Shown: positions 10,955-22,089, counted from the first letter of the stretch. The stretch is 64,000 bases of DNA from Microglena sp. YARC (GCA_022414725.1 CM039464.1:37759372-37823371), one strand, 5' to 3'. Program-made: numbers and translations. Notes: a model not told the origin generated them from the sequence alone.

Positions 10955-11090
10955 TGTGTTAAAGGTCACGGCAACAGGAGCTCGAGCCCCACTGCCGGAA
11001 GACAGTGGGCGTATAGAGTCCGTTCTTTTGAGGGCGGTGGTGTTCCACTGCCAGGGCAAGTGGCACTTGTAATCTTTCTTTTGCCCTTTG
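10955..11090 (+). mobile_element. tRNA-derived SINE-like copy
   Basis: It contains a pol III B-box-like GCTCGAGCCCC, a small hairpin CACTGCCGGAAGACAGTG, the conserved body AGTCCGTTCTTTTGAGGGCG and GGTGGTGTTCCACTGCC, and the tail CTTGTAATCTTTC. Related copies are at 24.33-24.50, 30.13-30.27 and 42.10-42.22 kb (minus). The tail resembles the end of the LINE at 30.09 and 31.14 kb. Confidence 0.6.
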
Positions 11091-11586
11091 TTGCGTTTTG
11101 TATACTTTTGTGGACAGTTGCGCGATACCCTAGTTGAGTTTGGTTGAGTTTTTTGTGAAAAAGTGCCCGACCCATACATGTTTTTGTATTGCCAGTGGTA
11201 TTATATATTTCATCCTCAGTCATACCCAGCTGGACTGTTTATGCCGACTAGCTCCTGTAAAACTTATTCATTCCCCGCAGCTACTTGGCTACCAAACCGT
11301 CCCTTTCCTCTTTGTTACCATACATGGTCCGGTGGAGTCAAGTAGGAAACATCTGCTCACGACGACACAATACAGTAGCATAAATAGTGAATGGGTTAAC
11401 TTGACCTTGAACTTGGTTACATGGACAGCAATTCGGCAGTAGAAAACATATTACCAGTAAAACGTACATGGGTTAAACATAAACACTACCACACTAGTTG
11501 TACTCCCGTCTACCGGTATGGACTAGGGAGTACTGGTATATAATTTAATCGCATCATCATATAATTAAATCACATCATCATAGAAT

Positions 11587-11755
11587 CTAATCGCATGGGC
11601 GTCTGGCCCTGGAACTTGAATGTGAACCTTTTATTTTTAATCGCATGGGTGTCTGGCCCTTGACCTCGAACTCGAATGCGAACTTTTGTTTAATTGCATG
11701 GGTGTTTGGCCCTTGAACTTGAACCTATTTTCCCAATCGCATGGGTATCTGGCAA
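11587..11755. repeat. ~53-bp tandem repeat
   Basis: Four imperfect units of AATCGCATGGGTGTCTGGCC followed by CTTGAACTTGAATGTGAAC. The last unit runs into the family A retroelement. Confidence 0.8.
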
Positions 11756-12099
11756 GGCCGAACCCCCTCCCTAATCTGGACGGGGGGCAAACTCACCCCC
11801 GCCAAGAGGCACAGAGGAACCTACAAACTCATTGCCATCTCAAACCCAGCTGGCCATGCCAAGTACCTCCACAACCCACCCACCACATGGGCCCAAACCA
11901 TGAGGGACATGGGGGCCACTTCCATCCCAAGACCAGGTCCCCCCCTCCCAACTGGGCCTTCCTACCGCCCACCTACCCAAGGCACTTAGCTCCCTCCTTA
12001 ATAAGACCTGGGCACAACAACCCACCCTGCAGATAGACCCACACCCATAACACCCCCGTGCTCCCGTGCACACATGCTATCGCTACAAGCACCAGGCTC

Positions 12100-12560
12100 G
12101 CTCTACACACAGATGGAGTGCATCATAGACAAAGACGGCGTCTACGCCTAGGGGCAGGCGTAATCCTCCCAGGGCCTGGCACGTTGCCTCCGCATAGACC
12201 TGGCGGACAGGGCATCACTGCCGACAGTCAATCGCGCCGAACTCGTGGCAATCCAACAAGCACTCATACACTCCAAAATAGATGAAGAACTCACCATCTA
12301 CTCCGACAGCTTATGCTCCTTGCAGCTTATTAACCTGCACATTTACCATCCCAGCAGGGCCCGGAAAAACAAACACCTCCTGCAAGACATCGCCATCCAC
12401 ATTATCAACAGACACAACGCTGCTGCTACCACACGCCTGCTTAAGGTCCGATCTCACTCAGGAATCGTAGGGAATGACGAGGCAGACACGCTCGCGAAAG
12501 AAGCAATGACAGGATACAATGTAATTGGACCAGTTAAAACAGGGGAACATGCGCTCCTCA
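12100..12560 (+). pseudogene. RNase HI domain of family A element
   Basis: All four expected acidic positions can be found: D in TDGV (12112-12114), E in RAELVAIQQAL (12239-12241), D in YSDSLCSLQ (12305-12307) and D in GNDEADTLAKEA (12476-12487), preceded by the usual RSHSG segment. The first aspartate is in a different frame from the rest, so a frameshift lies between 12114 and 12239. RNase H in non-LTR elements removes RNA from the RNA:DNA hybrid. The domain order and spacing fit the family well. Confidence 0.85.
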
Positions 12561-13127
12561 ACATGCATTGGCCATCTGTCCAGCCCCCCAAATCTATTAA
12601 TGGGGACCAGCCCCCCCGGCACCCGGCCAACAAATCTCACCAAGGGTATCAAGGCTAACCTCCCACCACCCCTGCACACCGGGCATGCCAACACAATGGG
12701 CATATACTCCTCCATGTGGGAAGCAAGCCAACCCTTCCTCCTCCCTCAGGCTAGTAATCGTTTCTGGCAATCACCGACATCAAATGGTGGCAAAAAATAC
12801 AAATCCACGAGGCTAGGTGGGGACGCTTATGGACTAGGAAACTGGCGTACAGATACAACGCCCCTATGGTACCAGCACTAGCCCCCCCTCTGATGATAAA
12901 TGCCCTCTTTGTCGCAAAGCACAGGGACGGAGCTGGCCATATTCTTGCTGGGTGCAGCCACCCTGTCTTCAAAGGAATGTATATTAACAGACATAATAAG
13001 GCGGTCCAACTCATCCAAAAGGCAGTAGCCAAAGGAGCTCTGGGGCTCTCCCATGTACATGGATGCAGGCACTTGTGAAACGACCTCCGACATTCCCCGA
13101 GACCCCAACCACCTCAAACCCCCTGAT

Positions 13128-13470
13128 CTTCCCCAAGCCACATGGGATAAATACAGGCCTGATCTCCTCCTCATTGACGACGAATCCAAACCAAGAAAAG
13201 CCTACCTAGTTGAACTGGGCTACTGCTCAGACACTAACCACCAAATCAAATTCCAGGAAAAGAGCGTTCAGCGTAAGGAGCTCCAACGTATCCTTCAACA
13301 ACAAGGATTCCTTGTCTACTACCTAGTCTTCACCATAGGTACCACTGGTACCATACCAATCACAACTATTACCAATCTCTCCACCTTAAGGATCAGTCGC
13401 GAACATGTAGACAAACTCATCTCTAAGCTGCACAGAGAATCTATCGCCTCCTGTACCCAGCATTCTTGCC
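13128..13470 (+). pseudogene. Conserved C-terminal module, possible restriction-like nuclease
   Basis: The reading frame carries RPDLLLID (13155), then YLVELGYCSDTNHQIKF (13206), a lysine/arginine-rich helix and the segment VFTIGTTGTIP (13330). Three other copies in the window keep the same order: RPD, then E-x-GYC-S-[DE]-TN, then GTTGTIP. A proline-aspartate followed by a glutamate and downstream lysines resembles a PD-(D/E)XK nuclease with a shifted lysine. That fold is inference. In R2-like and Dualen-like elements such a nuclease cuts the insertion site. Confidence 0.6.
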
Positions 13471-13769
13471 ACACGTCGCAAAAAGGAGTCTCCCGCCTGG
13501 AGGTGACACTTACTATGGTCTGCCATGGTGACTTTCCTAGCTGCGGCGTACGGGAGGGTCCTTAACACACGCCCTCCAGGCGTTTTTTTTTTTTTTTGTA
13601 ATCTGGCCCTTGCCAGCCCTTCTGGGGGATGGTAACCCCAGGGTAACACATTTGTCATATTTTTCGATTTTTCACGATGGTTTAGAGGGTTGCAATTGAG
13701 CCCCCCTCCCCCCCCCGCTTCTATGCTCCTTGTTTTCAAGGTTTGTGTGTGCGTGTGTAATGGGGAGTG

Positions 13770-13900
13770 GGGGGTGGGTGGGGGCTCAAAAAACCCTCAT
13801 CCTGTTTATAAGCTGGACAGTAGGCAGGATATCTCTCCATTGTTTTGCTGAGGTTATGCAACGTCTAGGCTGCTCCTGTGCGCCCAGCTAAGGGTAGCCA
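13770..13900 (+). mobile_element. Solo LINE 3' end (family C type)
   Basis: GGGGGCTCAAAAAACCCTCATCC, then AGCTGGACAGTAGGCAGGAT and TTTTGCTGAGGTTATGCAAC match 8935-9040 closely, and the 29.9 kb ends more loosely. Non-coding. Confidence 0.55.
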
Positions 13901-13937
13901 TGCCCCAACAATTGCTCCCGTTCACCTTGCATGGTTG

Positions 13938-14130
13938 AGAGCAATCAAGAGCAATCAACCTTGGGGACAAGTCAACAAGCCAGCAAGGGCCTGCGAGCCA
14001 TCATCCTTGGGGACATAAGTCAACAAGCTAGCTAGGGCGTGAGAGCCATCAACCTTGGGGACACATGTCAACAAGCCAGCTAGGGCCTGAGAGCCTCCTT
14101 GGGGACATAATTCAACAAGCCAGCCAGGGC
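13938..14130. repeat. ~60-bp tandem repeat
   Basis: About four units of CCTTGGGGACATAAGTCAAC followed by AAGCCAGCTAGGGCCTGAGA and GCCATCAA. Spacing varies by a few bases. Confidence 0.85.
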
Positions 14131-14382
14131 AAGTCCCTTTAGCTTACGTGGCTACCCCTCAACTGGAACATACATGCAGATCAAAAGACTTGGGAGTAGA
14201 GGCATCGACCCTAGCTAGAGGACGGCGAGCAGCCAAATTGCTGGCTGGAGCCATTTAACCAAGTTCAAGTTTTAGCCAGAGGATGGTCCTGCTCCCCTGC
14301 TGAGCTGCTTGTAGCGATCAAATACTGCATGTGCCAGACTTTTTCCTGCCTTACAACACGTTTACCACCCTAACGATATTGG

Positions 14383-14835
14383 TTACACTGCTTGTGCCGC
14401 CTGCTGCTGCATCTTGTCTGATATGACTTGGTTGACGTTGACCAGCTGGTTTTGCTTCTCATTGATCACATTCTGGATGCCAGCCAAGCTATCATGGAGC
14501 TTGGACACCTTCCTCTTGCAATAGCTCTCCCCATCAGCACAGCTCATCTCTACGTAGTAGCCAGTGCCAACATCCACAATAACAGATTCAACTGATGCTA
14601 TTCTGCCATTGATGTAAAGTGACTGAGTCAGTGGAAGCAGAACTTGCTGACCCTCCTTCGCTTGACAAGGAAAAGAAATTGAAGACCCAGCCTGTTCGAT
14701 GGTCTGGGAGGTGCGCAAAAGGACGTTGGCCGAGTTTGCGAATCGCTCCAAATCTCCCCCTAGTCGCTCCTTGAGGCCCATTAAATCTTGATGACCAAGA
14801 GAGTCCAGGCGAATATCCTGGCCTTGCGCGGACAT
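14383..14835 (-). CDS. PFD5: Prefoldin subunit 5 (alpha-type)
   Basis: A single open frame encodes about 150 residues, the usual length for this subunit of the cytosolic hexameric prefoldin chaperone, which hands nascent actin and tubulin to the CCT chaperonin. N- and C-terminal helices that would form coiled-coil tentacles (LGGDLERFANSANVLLRTSQ; KLHDSLAGIQNVINEKQNQL) flank the beta-hairpin region. That core carries LPLTQSLYINGRI and the family hallmark VIVDVGTGYYVE followed by YCKRKV. The frame is open 65 codons further upstream, but the methionine at 14835 gives the family length, so I chose it. No intron is visible and there is no poly(A) trace of retroposition. It is the only clear housekeeping gene in the window. 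Confidence 0.93.
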   Translation of the reverse strand: MSAQGQDIRLDSLGHQDLMGLKERLGGDLERFANSANVLLRTSQTIEQAGSSISFPCQAKEGQQVLLPLTQSLYINGRIASVESVIVDVGTGYYVEMSCADGESYCKRKVSKLHDSLAGIQNVINEKQNQLVNVNQVISDKMQQQAAQAV

Positions 14836-15330
14836 GGCCGAACTTATGCAAAAAAACGATTCAAAAACGAGGATGAAAACCAAAGCTATGCGCAAGCTGG
14901 ATGACGAAAGAAAGAAATTGGCGTGAAATGAAATCGGCGTAATATCGGCGAGTTGAGGAGCTTCGAAATTGGAGGGAAGGGAATACCCAGTTGCTTTGTG
15001 TGCCCACGTGCGCAGGCAGTACAGCCTCACGAAAGCAGTCAGATGTTTGGCTTGGTCCTGGGACCTGCGAGCAAAGAAATCCCTGCCCGCTCTCCTACAG
15101 TCCTATCTAGCCTGTGCCCCGCACGTTATATTCGAATCCTTATGATGTGCATTGCCGGGGCTTGAACACGACTTCGTCGCATATTGGGTCGAAGTGCAGT
15201 AAAGTTGCCGCGAAAAATTCCCTTCGCGAAGTCCTCCCATCCCCTCTTCCTTTTCGTTAGAATTTATAAGTCGCTCATGGCATTCTAAGCAGCTGTCTCG
15301 GACGCTGGAGATATGATGGCAGAAGCAGGG
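14836..15330. promoter_or_regulatory. Upstream region of the prefoldin gene
   Basis: This non-repetitive interval would hold the promoter and 5' UTR of the minus-strand prefoldin gene. I see no strong TATA element. Rightward frames start at 15313 and 15350, so a divergent arrangement is possible but unproven. Confidence 0.3.
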
Positions 15331-15349
15331 AGTAGTGCCGGTACTATGA

Positions 15350-15610
15350 ATGTGTTTCTCTCCCACAATGGCTTGGATTGGGCTAATCCTGTCAAAAGGA
15401 GCTGAGAAGCACAATGTAGAAAGCACCAATATCCGAAGCGACACTAGCTCGGCCGCGATGGATGCGTTTCGGAAAGGGTTACTCATCTCGTCACTGCGAC
15501 TTTTGTGCTGCTGTGATGACTACAGACTATGTGAAGCATTATTCGATCGCCAGAGCTCATCTCACAAGGCGGCCGTACGTCAGACAAGTGCCCTTGACAT
15601 GTCAGTGACC
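15350..15610 (+). other. Unassigned open frame beside prefoldin
   Basis: A frame starting at 15350 runs to the low-complexity tract. A shorter overlapping frame from 15313 encodes about 30 residues (includes NVFLSHNGLDWANPV). Neither gives a recognisable full domain, and a frame change would be needed to join them. It could be the first exon of a divergent gene. Confidence 0.25.
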
Positions 15611-15614
15611 CCCA

Positions 15615-15930
15615 CCACACAGCACCACCGCTGCCCCCCGCTCTACCCCCCCCCCCCAGATACGCCCCCGCCCCCCCCCCCCCCCGCCACCCCCCCACAC
15701 ACACACACACACAATCCCCCCCCCTCCCCCCTCCCCCCCTCACACCCCGCACACATACAGCCCCCCCCCCCCCCCCCCCACCCCCCCCTGCGCTACCTCT
15801 CCAACCCAAACCCGGCAAACCCAAACTCCCCCCCCCCCCCCCCCCACACACACAGGTACACCACACACACTCTCCAACCCCAACCCAAACCCAAACTCAC
15901 CCCCCACCCCCACCCCCACCACACACACAG
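15615..15930. repeat. C-rich / CA-rich low-complexity tract
   Basis: Alternating C homopolymers and short ACAC runs, ending in CACACACACAG at 15920-15930. The end would serve as a splice acceptor for the frames that follow. Confidence 0.9.
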
Positions 15931-16136
15931 TTAAAGATGGCACTGGAGTCAGGATGCCGGGTCATTCCTGTAGCCCACAAGTCACTCAAAGGAGTGTCCC
16001 CCTTCCGCTCTTCATCGATCAGCATGCCGATGATTCTCATGGCCCCCTATTTAGCGATGAGCGTGAAGTTAGGGCCATCATGGTACAAAGCCAGTGTGTC
16101 CACTTCTTGGATGGAGGCTACGTGTTTGGCAGTTAG
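15931..16136 (+). other. Possible exon after C/CA tract, unknown
   Basis: After an AG at 15929-15930 a frame stays open to a stop at 16134-16136 (internal segment PLFIDQHADDSHGPLFSDER). Its 3' part has become the founder unit of the 62-bp tandem array. No family recognised. Confidence 0.2.
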
Positions 16137-16790
16137 GGCCATCATGGTACGTAAGCCTGCCACACCGGTGTCACTTCTTGGATGGCAGGTACGTGTTTGC
16201 AAGTTTTTAGGGCCATCATGGTACGAAGCCTGGGGTACATTTCTTGATGGACGGTATGTGTGCAGTTAGGGCCATCATGGTACGTAAGCCTGGGTGTCAC
16301 TTCTTGGATGGAGGTATGTGTTTGCAGTTAGGGCCATCATGGTACGTAAGCCTGGGTGTCACTTCTTGGATGGAGGTATGTGTTTGCAGTTAGGGCCATC
16401 TTGTTACAGAAGTCAGTGTGTCACTTCTTGGATGGAGGTATGTGTTTGCAGTTAGGGCCATCTTGTTACAGAAGTCAGTGTGTCACTTCTTGGATGGAGG
16501 TATGTGTTTGCAGTTAGGGCCATCTTGTTACAGAAGTCAGTGTGTCACTTCTTGGATGGAGGTATGTGTTTGCAAGTTAGGGCCAATCTTGATTACAGAA
16601 GTCAGTGTGTCACTTCTTGGATGGAGGTAAATGTGTTTTGCAGTTAGGGCCATTTCTTGTTACAGAAGTCAGTGTGTCACTTACTTGGAATGAAGGTATG
16701 TGAATTTGACATTTAGGGCCATCTTGGTTACAAAAGTCAGTGTAAGTCACTTCTTGGCATGGATATGTGATTAGCAGTTAGGGCCAATTT
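16065..16790. repeat. 62-bp tandem repeat, decaying toward the gap
   Basis: About twelve units of GTTAGGGCCATCATGGTACG, TAAGCCTGGGTGTCACTTCT, TGGATGGAGGTATGTGTTTGCA. A variant replaces the middle by CTTGTTACAGAAGTCAGTGT. Small insertions grow more frequent after 16570. Confidence 0.92.
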
Positions 16791-16829
16791 TGAATCTAGT
16801 GTGTCATGGATATATGCCTATATTGAATC

Positions 16830-17420
16830 ACACACACATATTGGTGGTGGAAGGTAAGGTAGGAGGTACGTGGTATTAGTGTGGTACGGTAGGTAGTAGG
16901 TTGTGGGATGAGTGGTGGTAGATCGGTGGTGGGTGGGGAATAATGATGAGGAAGGGTGGTGTATCGTGGTAATCGTGGAGTATGAGTTGAGGTGGTGGTC
17001 TGCGTCAGGTAGGATGTGTATGGGGTGGAAATAGTGGGTAATCAGAGTGGTCAGCGTAGAGAGTACGCTCTTATAGGTCAATACATAGCGGTGTCACATA
17101 TTGTGGGTATGAGTGTGGTGGTGGTGTTTATGTGGGTCATGGATGGTGGTGGTGTGGTGTATGTGGGTATGCAGTGGTGGGTGGGTTGAGGTGAGGGTGT
17201 GGTCGGTGTGGGTATGATTGGTTGTGGTTTGGTGGTATGTGGGTATGAGTGGTGGTCGGTGTGTATGTGTAGTGGTGGTGTGTGTGATGTGGGTATGGTT
17301 GTGTGGTATGTGGGTTGAGTGGTTGTTATTGGGTATGAGTGGTGTAATGGTGTGGTATGTGGGTATGGGTGTGGTGGTTGTGGGTATGAGTTGGTTGTAG
17401 TGGCGGTGGAGGTGTTATGG
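16830..17420. repeat. GT-rich low-complexity region
   Basis: Irregular GTGGTGGT, GTGGTATGTGGGTATG and similar strings, strongly strand-asymmetric and without coding signal. It ends in a C-rich run against the assembly gap. Confidence 0.85.
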
Positions 17421-17489
17421 TATGTACTCCCCCCGTCTTCCCCTTCCCTCCCCCTCCTCCCCCCCCCTCCTCTCCCCTCCCCATCCCTC

Positions 17490-18489
17490 NNNNNNNNNNN
17501 NNNNNNNNNNNNNNNNNNNNNNNNNNNNNNNNNNNNNNNNNNNNNNNNNNNNNNNNNNNNNNNNNNNNNNNNNNNNNNNNNNNNNNNNNNNNNNNNNNNN
17601 NNNNNNNNNNNNNNNNNNNNNNNNNNNNNNNNNNNNNNNNNNNNNNNNNNNNNNNNNNNNNNNNNNNNNNNNNNNNNNNNNNNNNNNNNNNNNNNNNNNN
17701 NNNNNNNNNNNNNNNNNNNNNNNNNNNNNNNNNNNNNNNNNNNNNNNNNNNNNNNNNNNNNNNNNNNNNNNNNNNNNNNNNNNNNNNNNNNNNNNNNNNN
17801 NNNNNNNNNNNNNNNNNNNNNNNNNNNNNNNNNNNNNNNNNNNNNNNNNNNNNNNNNNNNNNNNNNNNNNNNNNNNNNNNNNNNNNNNNNNNNNNNNNNN
17901 NNNNNNNNNNNNNNNNNNNNNNNNNNNNNNNNNNNNNNNNNNNNNNNNNNNNNNNNNNNNNNNNNNNNNNNNNNNNNNNNNNNNNNNNNNNNNNNNNNNN
18001 NNNNNNNNNNNNNNNNNNNNNNNNNNNNNNNNNNNNNNNNNNNNNNNNNNNNNNNNNNNNNNNNNNNNNNNNNNNNNNNNNNNNNNNNNNNNNNNNNNNN
18101 NNNNNNNNNNNNNNNNNNNNNNNNNNNNNNNNNNNNNNNNNNNNNNNNNNNNNNNNNNNNNNNNNNNNNNNNNNNNNNNNNNNNNNNNNNNNNNNNNNNN
18201 NNNNNNNNNNNNNNNNNNNNNNNNNNNNNNNNNNNNNNNNNNNNNNNNNNNNNNNNNNNNNNNNNNNNNNNNNNNNNNNNNNNNNNNNNNNNNNNNNNNN
18301 NNNNNNNNNNNNNNNNNNNNNNNNNNNNNNNNNNNNNNNNNNNNNNNNNNNNNNNNNNNNNNNNNNNNNNNNNNNNNNNNNNNNNNNNNNNNNNNNNNNN
18401 NNNNNNNNNNNNNNNNNNNNNNNNNNNNNNNNNNNNNNNNNNNNNNNNNNNNNNNNNNNNNNNNNNNNNNNNNNNNNNNNNNNNNNNNN
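17490..18489. other. Assembly gap, 1000 N
   Basis: Exactly 1000 N, a placeholder size. Both flanks are low-complexity or noisy tandem repeats. Open frames spanning the gap are artefacts. Confidence 0.99.
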
Positions 18490-18539
18490 ACGATAAGAAA
18501 AAAGAGGAGGAAAAAAAAAATTTTTTTTTAAGTCCCTAA

Positions 18540-20790
18540 AAACCCTTAAACCCTTTTGGAAACCCATAACCCTCCTGACCCCAAAAAAACTCCGAAACCT
18601 GCCCATCCACCAGTGGGTGGGTGGGGGGGAAGGCAAAAAGTGGGGGGTTTTACGAGAAAGCCCCCAAACCTCCCCGCCCTTGGAGAACGCCGGTCCCCCC
18701 AGCCTGGAACAAAAAGTTAAAACTAACCCTGACCCCCATTACTCCTGGACCCCCATTACTCTGACTGCCATCCAACAAGGTGGGGGGTGAGGGGCAAGTG
18801 GGGGTTTACGAGAAGCAAACTCCGCCTTGAGAAAACGCGGTCAGCCTTTGGGACAAAGTTCTAAAAACTAAACCTGACCATCGCCATAACTTTCTCCTGA
18901 CCGCCCATACTCTTGACTGCCATCCCAACAGGTTGGGGTGAGGGCAAGTGGGTTAACGAGAAGCAAACTCCGCCCATGAGACGCGGTTCAGCTGGGACAA
19001 AGTCCCCTTAAACTAACCCTGACGCCCCATAACTCTGAACCCCGTACTCTGACTGCCATCGGCAGCAGGTGGGGGTGAGGCCAGTGTTACAGAAGCAAGA
19101 TACTCCGCCTTTGAGACGCGGGTCAGCTGGACAAAGGTCTAAAACTAACCCTGACCGCCCATTACTACTGACCGCATACTCCTGACTGCCAATCCACAGG
19201 TTGGGGGGGTGGAGGCAGTGGTTTACGAAGAGCCCAAGAACTCCGCCTTGAGCACGCGGTCAGTGCTGGAACAATGGTCTAAACTAACCCTGACCACCCA
19301 TACTGCACTTGACCCCATACTCTGACTGCCATCCCACAGGTTGGGGTGAAGGCAGTGGGTTATCGAGAAGCCAAACTTTCCGCCTTGAGACGCGGTCAGC
19401 GGTGGACAAAGTCCTAAACTAACCCTGACCCCCATACTCTGACCCATAACTCTGACTGCCATCGCAAGGTGGGGTGGAGGCAGTGGTTACGAGAAGCCAA
19501 ACTCCGCCTTGAGACGCGGTCCAGCCTTGGAGCAAAGTCTAACCTAACCTCGACCGCCATACTCCTGACCCCATAATCTCTGAACTTTGCCATCCACAGG
19601 TGGGGTGGGAGGCAAGTGGGGTTACGAGAAAGCAAACTCCGCCTTGAGAGCGGTCAGGGCCTGGACAAAGTCTAACTAACCCTGCCCCCATACTCTGGAC
19701 CCTGAGCAGTCTCTGAGCTGCCCATCGTAACACAGGTGGGGTTGAGGCAGTTGGGTTACGAGAAGCCAAACTCCGGCCTTGAGACGCGGGTCCAGGCTGA
19801 CAAAGTCTAAACTAACCCTGGAACCCCCATACTCCCTGAACCCCATACTCTGACTGCCATCCACAGGTGGGTGAGGCAGTGGGTTTACTGAAAGCCCCAA
19901 ACTCGCCGCTTGATGGAACGCGGTCAGCTGGCACTCAGAAGTTCATAAACCTAACCCTGACCGCCCATAGCTCTGACCCCATACTCTGACTGCCATCCAC
20001 AGGTGGGTGGAAGGCAGTGGGTTAGCGAGAAGCCAAGACTCGCCGCTTGAGACGCGGTCAGACTGGGACAAAGTCCTAAAAACTAACCCTGACCCCATAC
20101 TCTGAACCCCATAACTCTGACTGCCATCCACAGGTGGGGTGAGGCAGTGGGTTACGAGAAGCCAAACTCCGCCTTGAGACGCGGTCAGCTGGACAAAGTC
20201 TAAACTAACCCTTGACCCCCAATACTCTGACCCCGATAGCTCTGACTGCCATCACACAGTGGGGTGAGGCGTGGGTAGCGAGGAGAAGCAATACTCACCG
20301 CTTGGAGACGCGGTCAGCTGGAACAGAAGTCCTAAACTAACGCCTGACCCCCATACTCTGACCCCATACTCTGACTGCCATCCACAGGTGGGGTGAAAGG
20401 CAAGTGGTTACCGAGAAGCAAACTCACGCCTTGAGCGCGGTCAGCTTGACGAAGTCTAACAACCCTGACACCGCGATACTCTTGGGACCGGCAGATACAT
20501 CTGGACGCTATCTGGACTCTCATCCACAGAGGGGTGAGGTAGTGGTTTGTAGATGCCAAACTCGCTTTTGAGACAACAGTCCCTGGACAAAGTATTAAGT
20601 CACCCTGACCCCCATACTCTGACGCCATACTCAGACCCCATACTCTGACTGCCATCCACAGCTGGGTGAAGGCAGTGGTTTTGTAAGTTGCCAAACTCCG
20701 CTTGAGACAACAGTCAGATTCGTGGACAAAGTCTAACTAACGCCTGACACCGCCAATACTCTAACGCACCATTCACAGGTGGGGTGATGG
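18540..20790. repeat. ~121-bp tandem repeat with heavy indel noise
   Basis: About seventeen units of CTGACTGCCATCCACAGGTG, GGGTGAGGCAGTGGGTTACG, AGAAGCCAAACTCCGCCTTG, AGACGCGGTCAGCTGGACAA, AGTCTAAACTAACCCTGACC, then CATACTCTGACCCCATA. Nearly every unit differs by one-base insertions, most in homopolymers, and the noise is worst next to the gap. This looks like unpolished read sequence more than biological divergence. Confidence 0.92.
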
Positions 20791-22000
20791 CAGTGGTTTA
20801 CTCGAATGCTGACCTCCGCTTTGAGGAACGCGTCAATTGGAAGAGGTCCGCAGGCTATCCTCAGACTTCCCTGGCCCCCCCTGGCACGTTAACGGGGCTG
20901 ACGAGGAAGGGGTCGGGGGTCATATGCGCCCTGGATGGTCGCTGCGGGCCACGACATGCCAGCGCAGCCGCGCTATCAAGCCTGGCTTATCGGGCCGATA
21001 GGTTGGTGTCGGGTGAACAGAGATGCAAAGAGACGGGGTGCCATAACTCTGCCAAGTCTATGTGTATTGTCGATATGTACATCAGGTCTGCCTCGGGAGC
21101 TGTGCTGGTAGGTTGGAAGGCCACAGGCTCACGGGAAGGAATATGTTTGATGGTGTCTCCCTCGGATTGAGGTTCGCATCGCAGCATTACACACAGGTGG
21201 TGGGTGTGGGTGATGGTGGGTGTTAGTGTGGTGGTGGTGAGTGGTGATGGTTGTGCGCTGGTGTTAATGTGGGGGGTTGATGGTGGTGGTGAGTGGTGGT
21301 GATGGTGGTGAGTGGTGAATGGTTGTGGTGATGATGGAGGGCACAAGTGAAATGGTGATGAGGTGGTGGTGATGGTGGGCCTTAGGCTGGTGGTATCTGG
21401 TAGTGTTTCTCGTTGATGACAAGGGTTGCGCAGTACGATATGTACATACAGGTCTGCTCGTGATAGAACCTGAGGATATGAGTGAGGGTGAAGGCCGCAT
21501 GGGGCTCATGGGGAGGAATATGTTTGAGGTGTCGCCCTCGCGGAGTTGAAGGTTCGCATCGGCAGCATACACACAGGTAGGTGGTTGTGGTGGTGAATGG
21601 TGGTGGGGGGCGCAGGTGAAGTGGTCGGTGGTGATGGTGGTGGATGTAGGCACCTGTTAGTAGTGGATGGCGGTGTGTGGAGCTGCCTGCTGCTGAAGTT
21701 GATTGTGGTGAGTAAAGTGACGGTGGTGAGTGATGATGAAATGATGATGGGTAGGTACATGTGAGTAGTGATGGCTGATGGGTGGTGGTGCTCTGATGGT
21801 GATGGTGGTGATGGTGGGTGCTGGATGCTGATGGTGGTGAGTGTGATGGTGGTGAGTGGTGATGATGGTGGATGGTGGTGAGTGTGATTGCTGGCTGGTA
21901 GTCGTTCACATGAGACAGGGCCTGACGTTGCAATATGTTTATCAGGTCTGCTGGTGTGTAGTACTGTAAGGGCGCATGTAGAGGGTGCAGACTACAATCA
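20791..22000. repeat. Dispersed module separated by GTGGTGAT-type repeats
   Basis: A ~100-bp module (ATATGTACATCAGGTCTGCT ... GAATATGTTTGATGGTGTC ... AGGTTCGCATCGCAGCA, ending ACACACAGGTGGT) occurs at 21060-21200 and 21430-21580, with a shorter relative at 21900-21970. Between them are GTGGTGATGGTGGTGAG-type low-complexity tracts. A minus-strand frame is open across much of this, but mainly because of the repeats. Function unknown. Confidence 0.6.
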
Positions 22001-22089
22001 ACATCATCAAACCAACATAAATAAATTAGGCGCATGCAAATTTGGTGTTGGCGCCAAGTTGCAAGCAAACAGGCTGTCCATCAACCTAG

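Larger units (their letters stand above)
11756..13597 (+). mobile_element. Family A non-LTR retrotransposon, 3' half
   Basis: In order it holds an RT-to-RNase H linker (11741-11989), an RNase H domain split by a frameshift (12100-12560), a CCHC-like knuckle (about 12902-12955), the conserved C-terminal nuclease-like module (13150-13440), a 3' UTR and a 15-base T-run at 13581-13595. APE and RT catalytic regions are absent, so it is 5'-truncated. Related copies lie at 33.5-35.5, 43.1-43.5 (minus) and 54.06-59.6 kb. Confidence 0.8.

Noticed and set aside
15313..15406. TIR-domain start (NVFLSHNGLDWANPV)
   Set aside because: The resemblance covers about 15 residues, the frame then stops, and no later TIR motifs appear in any frame.
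17319..18636. Three long open frames of about 360-436 codons
   Set aside because: They exist only because the N gap is read as open codons.
18700..20790. Repeated CCATCCACAG/GTGGGG as a series of splice sites
   Set aside because: The string is part of a ~121-bp tandem unit and the units have no conserved open frame between such sites.
21382..22068. A 228-codon histidine-rich minus-strand frame
   Set aside because: Most of it is the complement of GTGGTGAT-type low-complexity DNA; only short modules between are non-repetitive, and they give no recognisable domain.
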